64,000 nucleotides of DNA from the NCBI GenBank assembly GCA_016841765.1, contig JAENYN010000008.1:1-64000 (forward strand), in the 5' to 3' direction. The stretch comes from Guptibacillus hwajinpoensis. GTDB taxonomy: Bacteria > Bacillota > Bacilli > Bacillales > Bacillaceae_O. Shown in pieces: positions 36,493 to 46,207 of the stretch; within the stretch, counting starts at the first letter, position 1; each line of letters starts with the position of its first letter. The notes below the pieces were generated by a model, which was not told where the DNA came from, did not search any database, and worked only from the letters and a program-made list of their open reading frames with translations. A program made the translations under genes and the position numbers.

Positions 36493-36789
36493 TTACGACC
36501 TGCCGAGCCTTACGATCAACTCTGTCAGCAGCCGGGCAACGACACTGTACACAATAATGGCAAATAATGCTGTTAAATCCACGACAAAACGTTCACTAAG
36601 CTCCAGCGGCGGAAAGATGTTCTGAAACGGCCGTAATAACGGCTCGCTCAACCGATACACCCATTGGACAAAAGGCGTTCCCTCATTGGCCCCGAAAAAT
36701 TTCAGAATGAGCCGGAAACCGAGGATCGCTTCCGCAACGCCAAAAACGAAATTAATGAACGTACTTGCAATGGAAGCTGAATCTCTCAT
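36493..36789 (-). CDS. YggT-family membrane protein
   Basis: 98 aa from ATG 36789 (AAGGAGG at 9 nt); ATG 36810 (AGAGGAAAATCAC) is nearly as good. Two membrane segments surround the YggT hallmark FVQWVYRLSEPLLRPFQNIF. Known YggT proteins are linked to osmotic tolerance and membrane organisation near division genes; here it is single. It diverges from the K+ channel gene. Confidence 0.85.
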   Translation of the reverse strand: MRDSASIASTFINFVFGVAEAILGFRLILKFFGANEGTPFVQWVYRLSEPLLRPFQNIFPPLELSERFVVDLTALFAIIVYSVVARLLTELIVRLGRS

Positions 36790-36941
36790 ATCAGTAAGCC
36801 TCCTTGTCATGTGATTTTCCTCTGCAATCAGATTCAAAACTTGTAATTTTTGGTGACGAGCAGGCTGCTTTTTCATCCTTCTCTTATACACTCTTTTTAT
36901 TAAGGATATACTGCTAACAGAACTTAAATGGAGGAATTCCT

Positions 36942-37937
36942 TTGCGATACAATCCTGTCACGACTGCATATTTGCGGGCATCCATGCTGGCCCGTTTACT
37001 GATTATCATCATATTTATCATACTGCTGTTCGGAACCGCCATCCACTATATCGAACCGGAAAATTTCGAAACGGTTTTTGACGGCATCTGGTGGGTGATT
37101 GTCACGGCCTCGACTGTCGGCTATGGGGACTTTTCGCCTCATACGGTTACAGGGCGTATCGTCGCCATTATTCTTATCCTTGCGGGAGCGAGCTTTGTCA
37201 CCTACTATTTCGCGAACATTTCCAGTTATGTCATTGAACGGCAAAATGCTTTTACAGAGGGAAAAACAGCGTACCGCGGGAGTCGCCATCTTATTGTGAT
37301 CGGCTGGAATGAACGGGCAAAAAGGACAATCGAACAGCTGCAGCAGATAGATGCTGAACTTGAAGTTGTACTGATAGACAACTCGCTGCAGAATGCTCCT
37401 TCTACAGGGAAACAGATTCATTTTGTCCGCGGAAAAACGATTGACGATAAAACGCTGCGGGACGCCCGGGTCCATGAGGCAAAACTCGTGTTGATTACCG
37501 CTGATCAGCGTCGCGCCGAAATCGAGGCCGATATGCAGTCCATTCTCGCGCTGCTTACTGTAAAGGGGCTGAATCCGGAGGCATACTGCGTCATTGAACT
37601 CTTGACGGGTGAACAGGAGAATAATGCCTGGCGGGCCGGTGCGGACGAGATCATCCAGACAAATCGGATAACGAGCTATATTATGATGAACAGCCTTATT
37701 TCAAATGGCATGTCTAAAACGGTAAATACGCTGCTTGATCATTTGAAGGGAAATAAGCTCACATATATGAAAGTGCCGCCAGGGTGCATAGACAGCACTT
37801 TCTTGAACTGCAGCCAATTGTTATTCGACGATCGGATGCTCTTGATCGGCGTCAGGAGGGACGGCAGGACGATTATCAATCCTGAGCCGTCTTATCTCCT
37901 TTATGAAAAGGATGAACTCTTTGTCATCAGCAGTTAG
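36942..37937 (+). CDS. yugO: Two-helix potassium channel with RCK/TrkA-N domain (YugO-like)
   Basis: 331 aa. TM1 (about 15-37), pore with selectivity filter TVGYGD (about 58-63) and TM2 (about 70-92) are followed by a cytosolic RCK module (about 108-245, HLIVIGWNERAKRTIEQLQQ) and a TrkA-C-like end. TTG start with GGAGGAATTCCT. In B. subtilis YugO is the K+ channel of biofilm electrical signalling, and YugN is its neighbour, as here. Confidence 0.9.
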   Translation: MRYNPVTTAYLRASMLARLLIIIIFIILLFGTAIHYIEPENFETVFDGIWWVIVTASTVGYGDFSPHTVTGRIVAIILILAGASFVTYYFANISSYVIERQNAFTEGKTAYRGSRHLIVIGWNERAKRTIEQLQQIDAELEVVLIDNSLQNAPSTGKQIHFVRGKTIDDKTLRDARVHEAKLVLITADQRRAEIEADMQSILALLTVKGLNPEAYCVIELLTGEQENNAWRAGADEIIQTNRITSYIMMNSLISNGMSKTVNTLLDHLKGNKLTYMKVPPGCIDSTFLNCSQLLFDDRMLLIGVRRDGRTIINPEPSYLLYEKDELFVISS

Positions 37938-37947
37938 GCCGGCAACA

Positions 37948-38352
37948 TTATACGCCGAGAACCTTTTCGAGTTCTGCCACAAGCCGCTTTCCTGTATTGA
38001 CGGCTTCTTCATCAACTGAGGCATCCGGATCCTGCGGCTCCGAAAACTGGTCAAAAGACGCCTTCATGTTTCCGCTATGCACATGATCATCAAGGCCGCG
38101 CTGGTACTTATGGGAAAGGACTAGCGGTTTGCCCAGCTGCACAATCGCCCCGCGGGCATCAAGTGTCCCTTTTACTGCGATAAATGGGACGCGCAGAAAC
38201 TGATAACCGACTTCATCATCAATTTTATAATCAAAATAACCATGGTCGTAGTCCCAGTTCCCGCCTATGTCATAGCCAAGCGGCTTTACCAATGTTTCGA
38301 GTTCATATAGCGTTTTCGTGGTATTTTCGATTTTGGAATCAATCGTAATCAT
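37948..38352 (-). CDS. yugN: YugN-like family protein
   Basis: 134 aa from ATG 38352 (GGAAGGAGTGTCAGC upstream). Soluble; motifs LGYDIGGNWDYDHGYFDYKI and GYQFLRVPFIAVKGTLDARG define the family. Function unknown. It converges on the channel gene with 10 bp between stops, as in the yugO-yugN arrangement of B. subtilis. Confidence 0.88.
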   Translation of the reverse strand: MITIDSKIENTTKTLYELETLVKPLGYDIGGNWDYDHGYFDYKIDDEVGYQFLRVPFIAVKGTLDARGAIVQLGKPLVLSHKYQRGLDDHVHSGNMKASFDQFSEPQDPDASVDEEAVNTGKRLVAELEKVLGV

Positions 38353-38420
38353 GCTGACACTCCTTCCGAAAAGCTTTTGCTTAGCTTTTCCGGAAAAAGC
38401 ATTTTTACACACTTAAAAAA

Positions 38421-38443
38421 GAACAGCCGTCGTCTGGCTGTTC
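38421..38443 (-). terminator. Terminator of the thiolase-SDR operon
   Basis: GAACAGCC/GGCTGTTC with TTTTTTAAG on the minus-strand exit. Confidence 0.85.
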
Positions 38444-38468
38444 CTGTGGGTTTGGCCTGCTGGCCGGT

Positions 38469-39236
38469 TTATTTCGGCTGCATGCGGATCGCTCCGTCGA
38501 GCCGGATCGTTTCCCCGTTCAGCATCGGATTTTCGATGATGCTCCGGGCAAGCTGCCCGTACTCGGATGGTTCACCGAGCCGCTTCGGGAATGGTGTCAT
38601 GGCACCAAGCGCTGTTCGCGCTTCCTCCGGAAGACTGGCAAAAAGCGGTGTATTGAATAACCCCGGTGCTATCGTCATCACCCTGATACCAAGAGGCGAA
38701 AGATCTCTTGCAATCGGCAAAGTCATGCCGACAATCCCACCCTTTGAGGCACTGTAGGCCGCCTGGCCGATTTGCCCGTCAAAGGCGGCAACCGAAGCGG
38801 TATTGATGATGACTCCGCGTTCGCCGGCGTCATTCGGTTCATTGCCGGCCATTTTTTCAGCGGCGAGGCGGATGACATTGAAGGTGCCGACGAGATTGAC
38901 CTGAATCACTTTATTAAAACTGTCCAGGCTGTGCGGGCCCCGCTTCCCCATCGTTTTTTCCGCTACTGCGATACCGGCGCAATTGATGGCCGCATTGACT
39001 TTCCCGAATTTCTCCACGGCTTGATCCAGTGCAACGGCTACACTTGATTCATCGTTTACATCCGTTTTAACAAATAGCACCTGTTCGCCGAGTTCGCTCT
39101 CAAGTTCCCGGCCTTTTTCTTCTTGAAGATCAAGAATGACCGCTTTTCCTCCGTTTGATACAATTTCCCTTACAGCCGCTTCACCCAGGCCTGATGCTCC
39201 GCCTGTCACCACGGCTGTTGTTTCTGCAAGTTTCAC
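38469..39236 (-). CDS. SDR-family 3-hydroxyacyl-CoA dehydrogenase (type II, HSD10-like)
   Basis: 255 aa. Rossmann NAD motif [10 protein letters not shown] (about 11-20), [10 protein letters not shown], then Ser in [15 protein letters not shown] and the YSASKGG Tyr-Lys pair. The long [20 protein letters not shown] segment is typical of type II hydroxyacyl-CoA dehydrogenases. It oxidises 3-hydroxyacyl-CoA in beta-oxidation. GTG start with AAGGGGGGCGCCAG. It is 31 bp after the thiolase gene, so the last two steps of a beta-oxidation cycle are paired. Confidence 0.88.
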   Translation of the reverse strand: MKLAETTAVVTGGASGLGEAAVREIVSNGGKAVILDLQEEKGRELESELGEQVLFVKTDVNDESSVAVALDQAVEKFGKVNAAINCAGIAVAEKTMGKRGPHSLDSFNKVIQVNLVGTFNVIRLAAEKMAGNEPNDAGERGVIINTASVAAFDGQIGQAAYSASKGGIVGMTLPIARDLSPLGIRVMTIAPGLFNTPLFASLPEEARTALGAMTPFPKRLGEPSEYGQLARSIIENPMLNGETIRLDGAIRMQPK

Positions 39237-39267
39237 CTGGCGCCCCCCTTTTTATTTTCCGGTTTTT

Positions 39268-40416
39268 TTAATCAAGCCGCTCAATAATCGTGGCGTTTGC
39301 CATGCCGTGGCCTTCGCACATCGTTTGAAGCCCGTACCTGGCCCCTGTCCGTTCCATCTCATAAATCATCGTCGTCATGAGCCTGGCACCGCTTGCACCC
39401 AGGGGATGGCCGAGTGCGATGGCCCCGCCGTTCGGATTTAATTTTTCAGGGTCGGCTCCCGTTTCTTTCAGCCAAGCGAGCGGGACGGAAGCGAATGCTT
39501 CATTCACTTCGAAATGGTCGATATCATCAATCGTGAGACCGGCTTTTTTCAGAACCTTTTCCGTAGCCGGGATTGGTCCTGTCAGCATCATGGTCGGATC
39601 TGAACCGACAACCGTTCTTGCGACAATGCGGAAACGCGGTTTCAAGCCCAGTTCTTCAGCCTTCTCACGTGACATGATAAGAATGGCAACGGCGCCATCG
39701 CTGATCTGGCTTGCATTTCCTGCGGTGACACGCCCATCTTCCTTGAAAGCAGGCTTTAGTTCAGCAAGCTTTTCAGGCGTGCTCTTCCGCGGCCCTTCAT
39801 CATCTGTCATCGTTACGGTTGAACCGTCGTCAAGCGTGACCTCAAGCGGAACGATTTCCCGTTCGAACCGGCCTTCTTCCCTGGCTTTCAATGCCTTCTC
39901 ATGGCTCTCCACGGCAAAGGCATCCAATTCCTCACGGCTGAAACCCCATTTCTCAGCAATCCGCTCGGCAGATAATCCCTGGTTGATCATTTCATACTTT
40001 GATGTCAGCTTATCGCTGAACTTGGCCTCACCCATATTTGAAAACATCGGAACCCTTGTCATGTTTTCAACACCTGCCGCAACGACGACATCCATATCCC
40101 CGCTAATAATTGCCTGGGAAGCAAAATGGACCGCCTGCTGGCTAGATCCGCACTGGCGGTCGATCGTTGTGCCGGGAACTTCAATCGGGAATCCGGCAAT
40201 CAGCGCGGCGACCCTCCCGATATCCGCCGCCTGTTCGCCAACCTGGGAAACACATCCCATAATGACATCTTCCACTTCTGCAGAAGAGATTCCGGCTCTT
40301 TTTACGACTTCCTTCAAGGCTTCAGCCGCCAGGTCATCCGGGCGGAAATTGGCCAATTTCCCTTTGCGGCGCCCTACCGGTGTCCGCACTGCTTCTACAA
40401 TAACCGCTTCTCTCAC
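39268..40416 (-). CDS. Acetyl-CoA C-acyltransferase (thiolase)
   Basis: 382 aa with all thiolase residues: nucleophile Cys in DRQCGSSQQAVHFA (about 90), His in HFEVNEAFASV and GGAIALGHPLGASGAR, and the second Cys in QTMCEGHGMANA. GTG start with GGGGAGGAAATATC. It is first of the two-gene operon; a perfect palindrome of FadR type lies in its promoter region. Confidence 0.93.
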   Translation of the reverse strand: MREAVIVEAVRTPVGRRKGKLANFRPDDLAAEALKEVVKRAGISSAEVEDVIMGCVSQVGEQAADIGRVAALIAGFPIEVPGTTIDRQCGSSQQAVHFASQAIISGDMDVVVAAGVENMTRVPMFSNMGEAKFSDKLTSKYEMINQGLSAERIAEKWGFSREELDAFAVESHEKALKAREEGRFEREIVPLEVTLDDGSTVTMTDDEGPRKSTPEKLAELKPAFKEDGRVTAGNASQISDGAVAILIMSREKAEELGLKPRFRIVARTVVGSDPTMMLTGPIPATEKVLKKAGLTIDDIDHFEVNEAFASVPLAWLKETGADPEKLNPNGGAIALGHPLGASGARLMTTMIYEMERTGARYGLQTMCEGHGMANATIIERLD

Positions 40417-40454
40417 GATATTTCCTCCCCTTTGATAAAACCGTAATCATAAAA

Positions 40455-40470
40455 ATGAATGCGCATTCAT
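40455..40470. promoter_or_regulatory. Palindromic operator, probably FadR/TetR type
   Basis: ATGAATGCGCATTCAT, a perfect 16-bp palindrome 39 bp upstream of the thiolase start. Half-sites TGAATG/CATTCA match those of Bacillus FadR boxes, which repress beta-oxidation genes and are released by long-chain acyl-CoA. Confidence 0.7.
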
Positions 40471-40474
40471 TCAT

Positions 40475-40750
40475 CGTCTCCTAAATTTTATCAAAGCTGC
40501 CCTGAATCAGCAACTTGTTTTCTTAATTTTCAGATAGTAGGTGGCATGATTCTTTTATGTGTGGTTGATGGAATGATTCGGCAAAAAAGAAGCCGGTATT
40601 GGCCTGGCGGGCAGAAAGCCGGACGGTGATAAGACAGGGATTGAAATTGGCGGGTGAATGATTGGCGGGATTCAGCCTGATGTGTACATACACAAGCTGC
40701 GGTCATGCCCGCCTGGCGTGGAAATGCAGGGGCGCGCCAGTCTACAGAAG
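40475..40750. other. Non-coding stretch without a recognisable gene
   Basis: Reads in all frames are broken. There are only degenerate GGCGGG/GCCGG patches (40570-40730). The promoter of the thiolase operon is expected at its left end. Confidence 0.5.
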
Positions 40751-40751
40751 A

Positions 40752-40778
40752 AACCGGGCGCTGTCACTGCGCCCGGTT
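40752..40778 (-). terminator. Terminator of the 55-aa membrane protein gene
   Basis: ACCGGGCGC/GCGCCCGGT stem with TTTCTTCTG on the minus-strand exit. Confidence 0.8.
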
Positions 40779-40783
40779 CTCTG

Positions 40784-40951
40784 TCACTGGAAATCAGGTT
40801 GGTTTTCCATTTGTTCATCTTCTGGTTCATGAATGGATTCTTGCTGCATTTTTATTGTTTTTTCTGTCATCGTTAACAGCATCGTCTGAAATAGCAAGTA
40901 AGTGGAAAACAGTATAATGATTCCGCATGCCCACAAAAGCACCTGCATCAT
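40784..40951 (-). CDS. Small single-pass membrane protein
   Basis: 55 aa from ATG 40951 (GGAGGTGGAGATC upstream; ATG 40948 equally possible). One membrane segment (about 4-24, VLLWACGIIILFSTYLLFQT) with an acidic tail (HEPEDEQMENQPD). It has its own ribosome site and terminator, so it is probably real. No family recognised. Confidence 0.55.
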   Translation of the reverse strand: MMQVLLWACGIIILFSTYLLFQTMLLTMTEKTIKMQQESIHEPEDEQMENQPDFQ

Positions 40952-41236
40952 GATCTCCACCTCCACACCCATTAATAAAATTGCACGGAACGATCATCAG
41001 GCATTAAAGCGTTCGGCAAAATTCGAGCTAACCTGTCCATTTCGGGAACGAATGAAATAAAATAGTAATATAATCAGGAGATCGGCAGGAAGGCGTTCTG
41101 CGGGTGAATGATCATATATCTATTTTATCAGAAAAATGTATAGCAGGATAAAATAACCAAATTCTTCTTCAATCTTTCTTCTTTTGCTTACATATTGCAC
41201 ATAGTATTGGCGTTTTTGTGGGTATATACACCCATG

Positions 41237-41282
41237 GTTGCCTGGCAATTGCGAGGCAATTGCCTCGCAGTTGCCAGGCAAC
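41237..41282. repeat. GCCTGGCAATTGC palindromic element, copy 1
   Basis: GTTGCCTGGCAATTGCGAGG paired with CCTCGCAGTTGCCAGGCAAC, a 46-bp near-perfect palindrome just past the pgi terminator. Related copies are at 44646, 46111, 56636 and 60247. Confidence 0.85.
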
Positions 41283-41303
41283 TTCTTTTGCGTAAGCACG
41301 AAA

Positions 41304-41333
41304 AAAAGCGGACCGCATGAGCAGTCCGCTTTT
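41304..41333 (-). terminator. Terminator of pgi
   Basis: AAAAGCGGAC/GTCCGCTTTT with a TTT-rich minus-strand exit, 14 bp past the stop. Confidence 0.85.
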
Positions 41334-41346
41334 GGATTGGAAAGGA

Positions 41347-42696
41347 TTATTTGAGCCGTTCTTCGAGTTTTGCTTTTTCTTCTTCGTAGCCCGGTTTGCC
41401 GAGGAGGGCGAACATGTTTTTCTTGTAGGCTTCGACTCCCGGCTGGTCGAATGGGTTGACGCCGAGGAGATAGCCGCTCATGGCGCAGGCTTTTTCGAAA
41501 AAGTAAACGAGATAGCCGAAATGGTATTCGTTTTGTTCAGGAACGTCCACAATCAAGTTCGGCACTTCACCGTCAGTATGGGCAAGCATCGTTCCCTGGA
41601 ACGCTTTTTTGTTGACGAAGTCCATGGACTTGCCGGCAAGGTAGTTCAGGCCGTCCAGGTTTTGGTCGTCCTCTTCAATAATGACTTCTTCCCGCACTTC
41701 CCCGACATTCAGGACCGTTTCAAACAAAATCCGGCGCCCTTCCTGGACATACTGGCCGAGGGAGTGCAGATCGGTAGAGAAATTGGCGGAAGACGGATAG
41801 ATCCCTTTGAAATCCTTCCCTTCACTTTCGCCGAAGAGCTGCTTCCACCACTCGGAGAAATATTGCAGGGACGGTTCATAGTTGATCAGCATTTCGACTG
41901 TTTTACCCTTGTTGTACAAGACATTCCTCACTGCCGCATACTGATAGGCAGGGTTGTCCTTAAGCTCGGATGCACTCAAATCTTCGCGCGCATCAGCAGC
42001 ACCTTTCATCATTTCTTCAATGTTCGCCCCACTGACAGCAATCGGCAAAAGGCCTACAGCAGTCAGGACAGAATAACGCCCGCCGACATCATCCGGAATG
42101 ACAAACGACTCATATCCTTCTTCGTCAGCAAGCTGCTTTAACGCACCGCGCTGTTTGTCGGTGGTCGCATAAATGCGCTTGCGTGCTTCGTCCTGGCCGT
42201 ATTTTTCCTCCAGGAACTTGCGGAAAATACGGAACGCAATCGCCGGTTCAGTCGTCGTGCCTGATTTCGAGATGACATTGACAGATACATCTTTTCCTTC
42301 TAGCACATCAAACAGGTCCTTCACATAAGTCGAGCTGATATGATTGCCGACAAATATGACCTGCGGCGTTTTACGCTTATCGCTGTCAAGCATGTTGTAA
42401 AAAGAGTGGTTCAAAAACTCAATGGCCGCACGGGCGCCAAGATAAGACCCGCCAATGCCGATGACAACCAGCACATCAGAGTCGGACTTGATTTTTTCCG
42501 CTGACTTCTGGATGCGCGAAAATTCTTCTTTATCATAATCAACCGGAAGATCGACCCAGCCGAGAAAGTCATTCCCTGCCCCGGTTTTTTCATGGATGGC
42601 ATGATGGGCAACCTTTACCATGTCCTCCAAATATGTAACTTCATGCTCGCCGAAGAAAGGGAGAGCCTTTGAATAATCGAATGATACTCGTTTCAT
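41347..42696 (-). CDS. pgi: Glucose-6-phosphate isomerase
   Basis: 449 aa, the compact Bacillus-type Pgi. Motifs: [19 protein letters not shown] (sugar-phosphate loop), [18 protein letters not shown], then [19 protein letters not shown] and [20 protein letters not shown] with the catalytic His/Lys region. Interconverts glucose-6-phosphate and fructose-6-phosphate. In B. subtilis pgi lies in the yug cluster, and synteny holds here on its left side (yugN, yugO). Confidence 0.97.
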   Translation of the reverse strand: MKRVSFDYSKALPFFGEHEVTYLEDMVKVAHHAIHEKTGAGNDFLGWVDLPVDYDKEEFSRIQKSAEKIKSDSDVLVVIGIGGSYLGARAAIEFLNHSFYNMLDSDKRKTPQVIFVGNHISSTYVKDLFDVLEGKDVSVNVISKSGTTTEPAIAFRIFRKFLEEKYGQDEARKRIYATTDKQRGALKQLADEEGYESFVIPDDVGGRYSVLTAVGLLPIAVSGANIEEMMKGAADAREDLSASELKDNPAYQYAAVRNVLYNKGKTVEMLINYEPSLQYFSEWWKQLFGESEGKDFKGIYPSSANFSTDLHSLGQYVQEGRRILFETVLNVGEVREEVIIEEDDQNLDGLNYLAGKSMDFVNKKAFQGTMLAHTDGEVPNLIVDVPEQNEYHFGYLVYFFEKACAMSGYLLGVNPFDQPGVEAYKKNMFALLGKPGYEEEKAKLEERLK

Positions 42697-42884
42697 TTAT
42701 TGTGTCCTCCAATCATTTTGGATGTCTCTTTTCACTTTAGCGGAACAACTTGCCTAAATCAAGAAACACCCCGATTTGTAAGCGCACACATTTCAACATG
42801 CAGCTATAGGTTCATTTTTTTGTAACGAAATCGGGGGATTCCAGGCATCAGGAGGGCGAATGACTGAATTTTTTGAGAGTCGCA

Positions 42885-43352
42885 TCAATCCCAGCAATTG
42901 AAAATGACATCACCAATTGTTTTCGGATTGTAGTACTTCACCTGCTCCCTGACGGACTCGATATCACGGAGCTGCGGCTGGTTTTTGAGAATGAAGGGCT
43001 CTTCAAGGTCATCCGTCGTCAACACAAGATAATCATGGCAAAATGCATTGCTCAGCTCAGGCTGGTCGATGAAATTTAGCCGGTATCCCGACCCAAGCTG
43101 CCCGAATGAGTCATAATCCGCAAATGCCATCACCGGGTTGTACGCATTCAGCACAGCAAAAACCGATTTTTCACCCATTATAAATTCAACTGCATGAAAA
43201 TTGCCCCATACCTTTTTATATTCTCTCGCTTCTATCCCCTTTTCAGCAGCAACCGACTTGCACTTTTCAATAAAAGCACCTTTGTCGGTTTGCGGGCGTT
43301 CCGGTTCGTTGGGGTATTTATACCCCCCTGTTATTCCATAGGCTAATATCAT
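42885..43352 (-). CDS. Conserved hypothetical protein
   Basis: 155 aa from ATG 43352 (GGGAGGGATTTGGCC upstream; a TTG at 43358 is less likely). Soluble; contains FAVLNAYNPVMAFADYDSFG, FIDQPELSNAF and ends VIFNCWD. I do not recognise the family. It sits alone between pgi and the glycerate kinase gene, whose terminator is just upstream. Confidence 0.65.
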   Translation of the reverse strand: MILAYGITGGYKYPNEPERPQTDKGAFIEKCKSVAAEKGIEAREYKKVWGNFHAVEFIMGEKSVFAVLNAYNPVMAFADYDSFGQLGSGYRLNFIDQPELSNAFCHDYLVLTTDDLEEPFILKNQPQLRDIESVREQVKYYNPKTIGDVIFNCWD

Positions 43353-43420
43353 GGCCAAATCCCTCCCGAGTAATTCCTCTCTGTTGCCCTTTTCTTTTAT
43401 TATCGCCTAACTATGCAAAA

Positions 43421-43446
43421 AAAGAAGAGGTTTCCGCCCCTTCTTT
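43421..43446 (-). terminator. Terminator of the glycerate kinase gene
   Basis: AAAGAAG-N-GG/CC-N-CTTCTTT with T-runs, downstream of the kinase stop. Confidence 0.75.
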
Positions 43447-43492
43447 TTAGACAAAAGATGAATTCAACAGATCGTTTACCCCGTATAGTCGT

Positions 43493-44623
43493 TTACCTGC
43501 ACCAAACTTTGGCGATGTTCCGCGAAACCCTCTCTGTGTTCGTTTCCGCGTTTTCAAACGCTTCCGCCAGGGATACAGGGCCAGGCACAATGGAGAACAA
43601 TGCATCAATGCCATGGTCAAACACGACATCAGCATCAGGGCCGGCAAAACCCGCAATGGCTATCACCGGAATGTCATATTTCTTTGCCACAGCTGCAACA
43701 CCGATCGGCGTTTTGCCGTAAATCGTCTGGCTGTCGATTTTGCCTTCGCCGGTAATGACGAGATCTGCGCCGCTCACTTTGTCCTCAAGACCGGATGCTT
43801 CAATGACAATGTCGATGCCTGGCCTCAATTCAGCTGAAAGGAAAGCAAGAAGGCCCGCTCCAAGCCCGCCGGCTGCCCCCGCACCGGGTATTGTTTCAAT
43901 GTCTTTGCCGAGATCCCGCTGAATGATTCCCGCATAATGGCCAAGATTTTGGTCAAGGGTCCGGACCATTTCAGGCGTAGCCCCTTTTTGCGGGCCGAAT
44001 ACCGCCGAAGCGCCTTTTTCGCCTGTAAGCGGATTGTTCACGTCACAGGCGATCATGAAGGAAACACTTTTCAACCTGTCGTCCACCTGGCTGATATCTA
44101 TACGCTCCAGATTCGCAAGGGAACCGCCGCCCGGCTGCAAATCCGTACCGCTTTTATCCAAAAGCCTGGCTCCAAGCGCCTGTGCCATGCCGGCACCGCC
44201 GTCATTTGTGGCACTGCCGCCGATTCCGATAATGATATTTTCCGCTCCTTCTTCAACAGCGGCAAGAATGAGTTCACCTGTGCCTTTCGTTGTCGTGACA
44301 AGCGGATTGCGTTCCTCAGCAGGTACCAGATGAAGCCCGGAAGCAGCTGCCATTTCGATGACAGTCGTTTTGCCATCGCCTAAAATGCCGTAAAAAGCAT
44401 CAACCTGCGTTCCAAGCGGCCCTGTGACTGACCGTTTTCGTATCGAACCATTCGTTGCATCAACGAGTGACTGAACGGTCCCTTCACCACCGTCAGCCAT
44501 CGGCACTTTAACAAATTCCCCGTCCGGCAGAACCTGCTTCCAGCCTCTTTCAATCGCATCTGCTGCTTGCAGCGCCGTCATGCTTTCCTTGAATGAATCG
44601 GGTGCAATCACTATTTTCATCAA
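43493..44623 (-). CDS. Glycerate kinase (GarK/GlxK family)
   Basis: 376 aa, class-II glycerate kinase: VIAPDSFKESMTALQAADAI at the start, PMADGGEGTVQSLVDA, IGIGGSATNDGGAGMAQALG, ITGEGKIDSQTIYGKTPIG, and AIAGFAGPDADVVFDHGID. Family members phosphorylate D-glycerate to 2-phosphoglycerate (some to 3-phosphoglycerate). It follows a GntP permease by 64 bp that contain a palindromic element. Together with the phosphorylase 8 kb upstream it can take glycerate into lower glycolysis. Confidence 0.93.
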   Translation of the reverse strand: MMKIVIAPDSFKESMTALQAADAIERGWKQVLPDGEFVKVPMADGGEGTVQSLVDATNGSIRKRSVTGPLGTQVDAFYGILGDGKTTVIEMAAASGLHLVPAEERNPLVTTTKGTGELILAAVEEGAENIIIGIGGSATNDGGAGMAQALGARLLDKSGTDLQPGGGSLANLERIDISQVDDRLKSVSFMIACDVNNPLTGEKGASAVFGPQKGATPEMVRTLDQNLGHYAGIIQRDLGKDIETIPGAGAAGGLGAGLLAFLSAELRPGIDIVIEASGLEDKVSGADLVITGEGKIDSQTIYGKTPIGVAAVAKKYDIPVIAIAGFAGPDADVVFDHGIDALFSIVPGPVSLAEAFENAETNTERVSRNIAKVWCR

Positions 44624-44645
44624 TTTTCACTCCAATTTTGGTATG

Positions 44646-44678
44646 GTGCCAGGGAAGTGCCTGGCAATTGCCTGGCAC
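44646..44678. repeat. GCCTGGCAATTGC palindromic element, copy 2
   Basis: GTGCCAGGGAAGTGCC and GGCAATTGCCTGGCAC between gntP and the glycerate kinase gene; a possible operon-internal hairpin. Confidence 0.8.
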
Positions 44679-44687
44679 GTGAAACGA

Positions 44688-45956
44688 TTAACCGAAGAAG
44701 CCAAATACGCCGTAAAGAAGGGTGGAGATGACAGCAAGTGTCAAACCGACAAGAGATTCGTACGGAATCAGCTTGAGCCGTTCTTTCAGCTGCATGAATA
44801 CACTTCCGCCCGTTGCGTGGAAGAAGCTTCCGTGCGGCAGGTGATCGAATACGGTTGCACCCGCATGGATCATGGCAGCGCCGGCAAGGCTGGAAACACC
44901 CAATTCTAGAATGGTCGAGCTGAAGACATTACTTGCTACAACGGTTCCTGCGGTTGTGGATGCAGTTGCCATCGACATGAAAGCACCGGATACAGGGGCA
45001 AGCACGTAAGCAGGAAGCCCTGAAGCGCTGAGTGCATTAATGACAACATCTTTCAAGCCGGAGTTGGCGATGATGCCTGCAAGCGTACCGGTTCCAAGAA
45101 GCATGATTGCGACACCGGACATTTTTGACAGCCCGACAACGGCATAGTCATTGACCCGTTTGCCATGCCCCATGACAAGTGCGCCGATAAGGCCCCCGAC
45201 TGGAAGGGCGATCATCGGATCAACAACGATATCGAATAACGGCCTGAGAGCAAGCAGCACAATTGCGACAAGCGGGGCTGTAATCGCTCCCAAAAAGAAC
45301 GGCAGTTTATCATGCTTTGTTGTTGTCAGTTCCTCAGCTGTGACAAATGTTCCTTTTGTTGAAAGCCTCTTTGCAATAAAGTATGTGACAGTCACACCGA
45401 AAATCGCCGGAATGATGCCAGCAGCCATCACAGTCGTAAGTGGAAGATCGAAGGCATCCGCGGCAGCAATCGCATTCGGGTTCGGCGACATGATATTACC
45501 GGCTTTTCCGCCACCGATCATCGCGATCAAAATACCTGTTTTAGACAGGCCGGCACGATTTGCGACAGCTAACGCAATCGGCGCGGTTGTAATGACGGCA
45601 ACATCGACAAAGACACCGACAGCCGTCAAAATCATCGTCGCAAGCGCCAGAGCAAGAAGCGCCTTCGTTTCCCCGAGCTTGTTAATAATCGTTTCGGCAA
45701 TGACAGAAGCAGCACCGGATTCGATCAGCACCCCGGCAAGGACACCGGCTGCCATGATGCGGAGCACCGCTGGGATGATTCCCTTGGCACCTTCCATCAT
45801 TAACGTAACGGTATCAGTCAAACCCGCTCCGCCGATCAAACCGCCAATCAAAGCACCGGCAATCATGCCGTATGCAGGCGAGACCCGTTTCAAAATAAGA
45901 AAAATTGCAATGACAAGTGCGGCCACCGCACCGAAGGCTGTTACTTGAATGTCCAT
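44688..45956 (-). CDS. GntP-family permease 1 (glycerate/gluconate type)
   Basis: 422 aa, about 12-14 membrane segments. GntP signatures: GMIAGALIGGLIGGAG, IIPAVLRIMAAGVLAGVLIE, AMIGGGKAGNIMSPNPN and LPHGSFFHATGG near the end. A proton symporter for gluconate-like acids; coupling to glycerate kinase suggests glycerate. It is a close paralog of the permease at 55288. The two proteins have the same length and align without visible gaps. Confidence 0.9.
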   Translation of the reverse strand: MDIQVTAFGAVAALVIAIFLILKRVSPAYGMIAGALIGGLIGGAGLTDTVTLMMEGAKGIIPAVLRIMAAGVLAGVLIESGAASVIAETIINKLGETKALLALALATMILTAVGVFVDVAVITTAPIALAVANRAGLSKTGILIAMIGGGKAGNIMSPNPNAIAAADAFDLPLTTVMAAGIIPAIFGVTVTYFIAKRLSTKGTFVTAEELTTTKHDKLPFFLGAITAPLVAIVLLALRPLFDIVVDPMIALPVGGLIGALVMGHGKRVNDYAVVGLSKMSGVAIMLLGTGTLAGIIANSGLKDVVINALSASGLPAYVLAPVSGAFMSMATASTTAGTVVASNVFSSTILELGVSSLAGAAMIHAGATVFDHLPHGSFFHATGGSVFMQLKERLKLIPYESLVGLTLAVISTLLYGVFGFFG

Positions 45957-46110
45957 ATGATGTTACCCCCAATGATGATTGTAACCCCTATTATAGTCAC
46001 TGATTAAAACGGTTACATTGGGATAACAAACAAAAAATCACACAAATTTTTATGCTTTTTTGTTCTGATAACCAAATTTTGTTACGTTCGGGACTTTACA
46101 TTACCACTTA

Positions 46111-46145
46111 GTTGCCAGGGAATTGCCTGGCAATTCCCTGGCAAC
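46111..46145. repeat. GCCTGGCAATTGC palindromic element, copy 3
   Basis: Arms GTTGCCAGGGAATTGCC and GGCAATTCCCTGGCAAC, a perfect 17-bp inverted repeat around one T, in the gap between the ABC permease and gntP genes. Confidence 0.9.
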
Positions 46146-46146
46146 A

Positions 46147-46184
46147 CAGAAAAGAAGAGAGCCGAGCGGACCTCTTCTTTTCTG
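46147..46184 (-). terminator. Terminator of the ABC transporter operon
   Basis: CAGAAAAGAAGAG/CTCTTCTTTTCTG, 13-bp arms, directly downstream of the second permease gene. Confidence 0.8.
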
Positions 46185-46207
46185 CCACTTCATATAAAGT
46201 TATTAGC

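Noticed and set aside
39377-40435. 352-aa open frame opposite the thiolase gene
   Set aside because: It is the antisense shadow of a certain thiolase gene; Ser/Ala/Pro-rich, no ribosome site, no motif.
41317-42141. 274-aa open frame opposite pgi
   Set aside because: Antisense of the conserved Pgi coding region; Phe/Val-rich low-complexity product.
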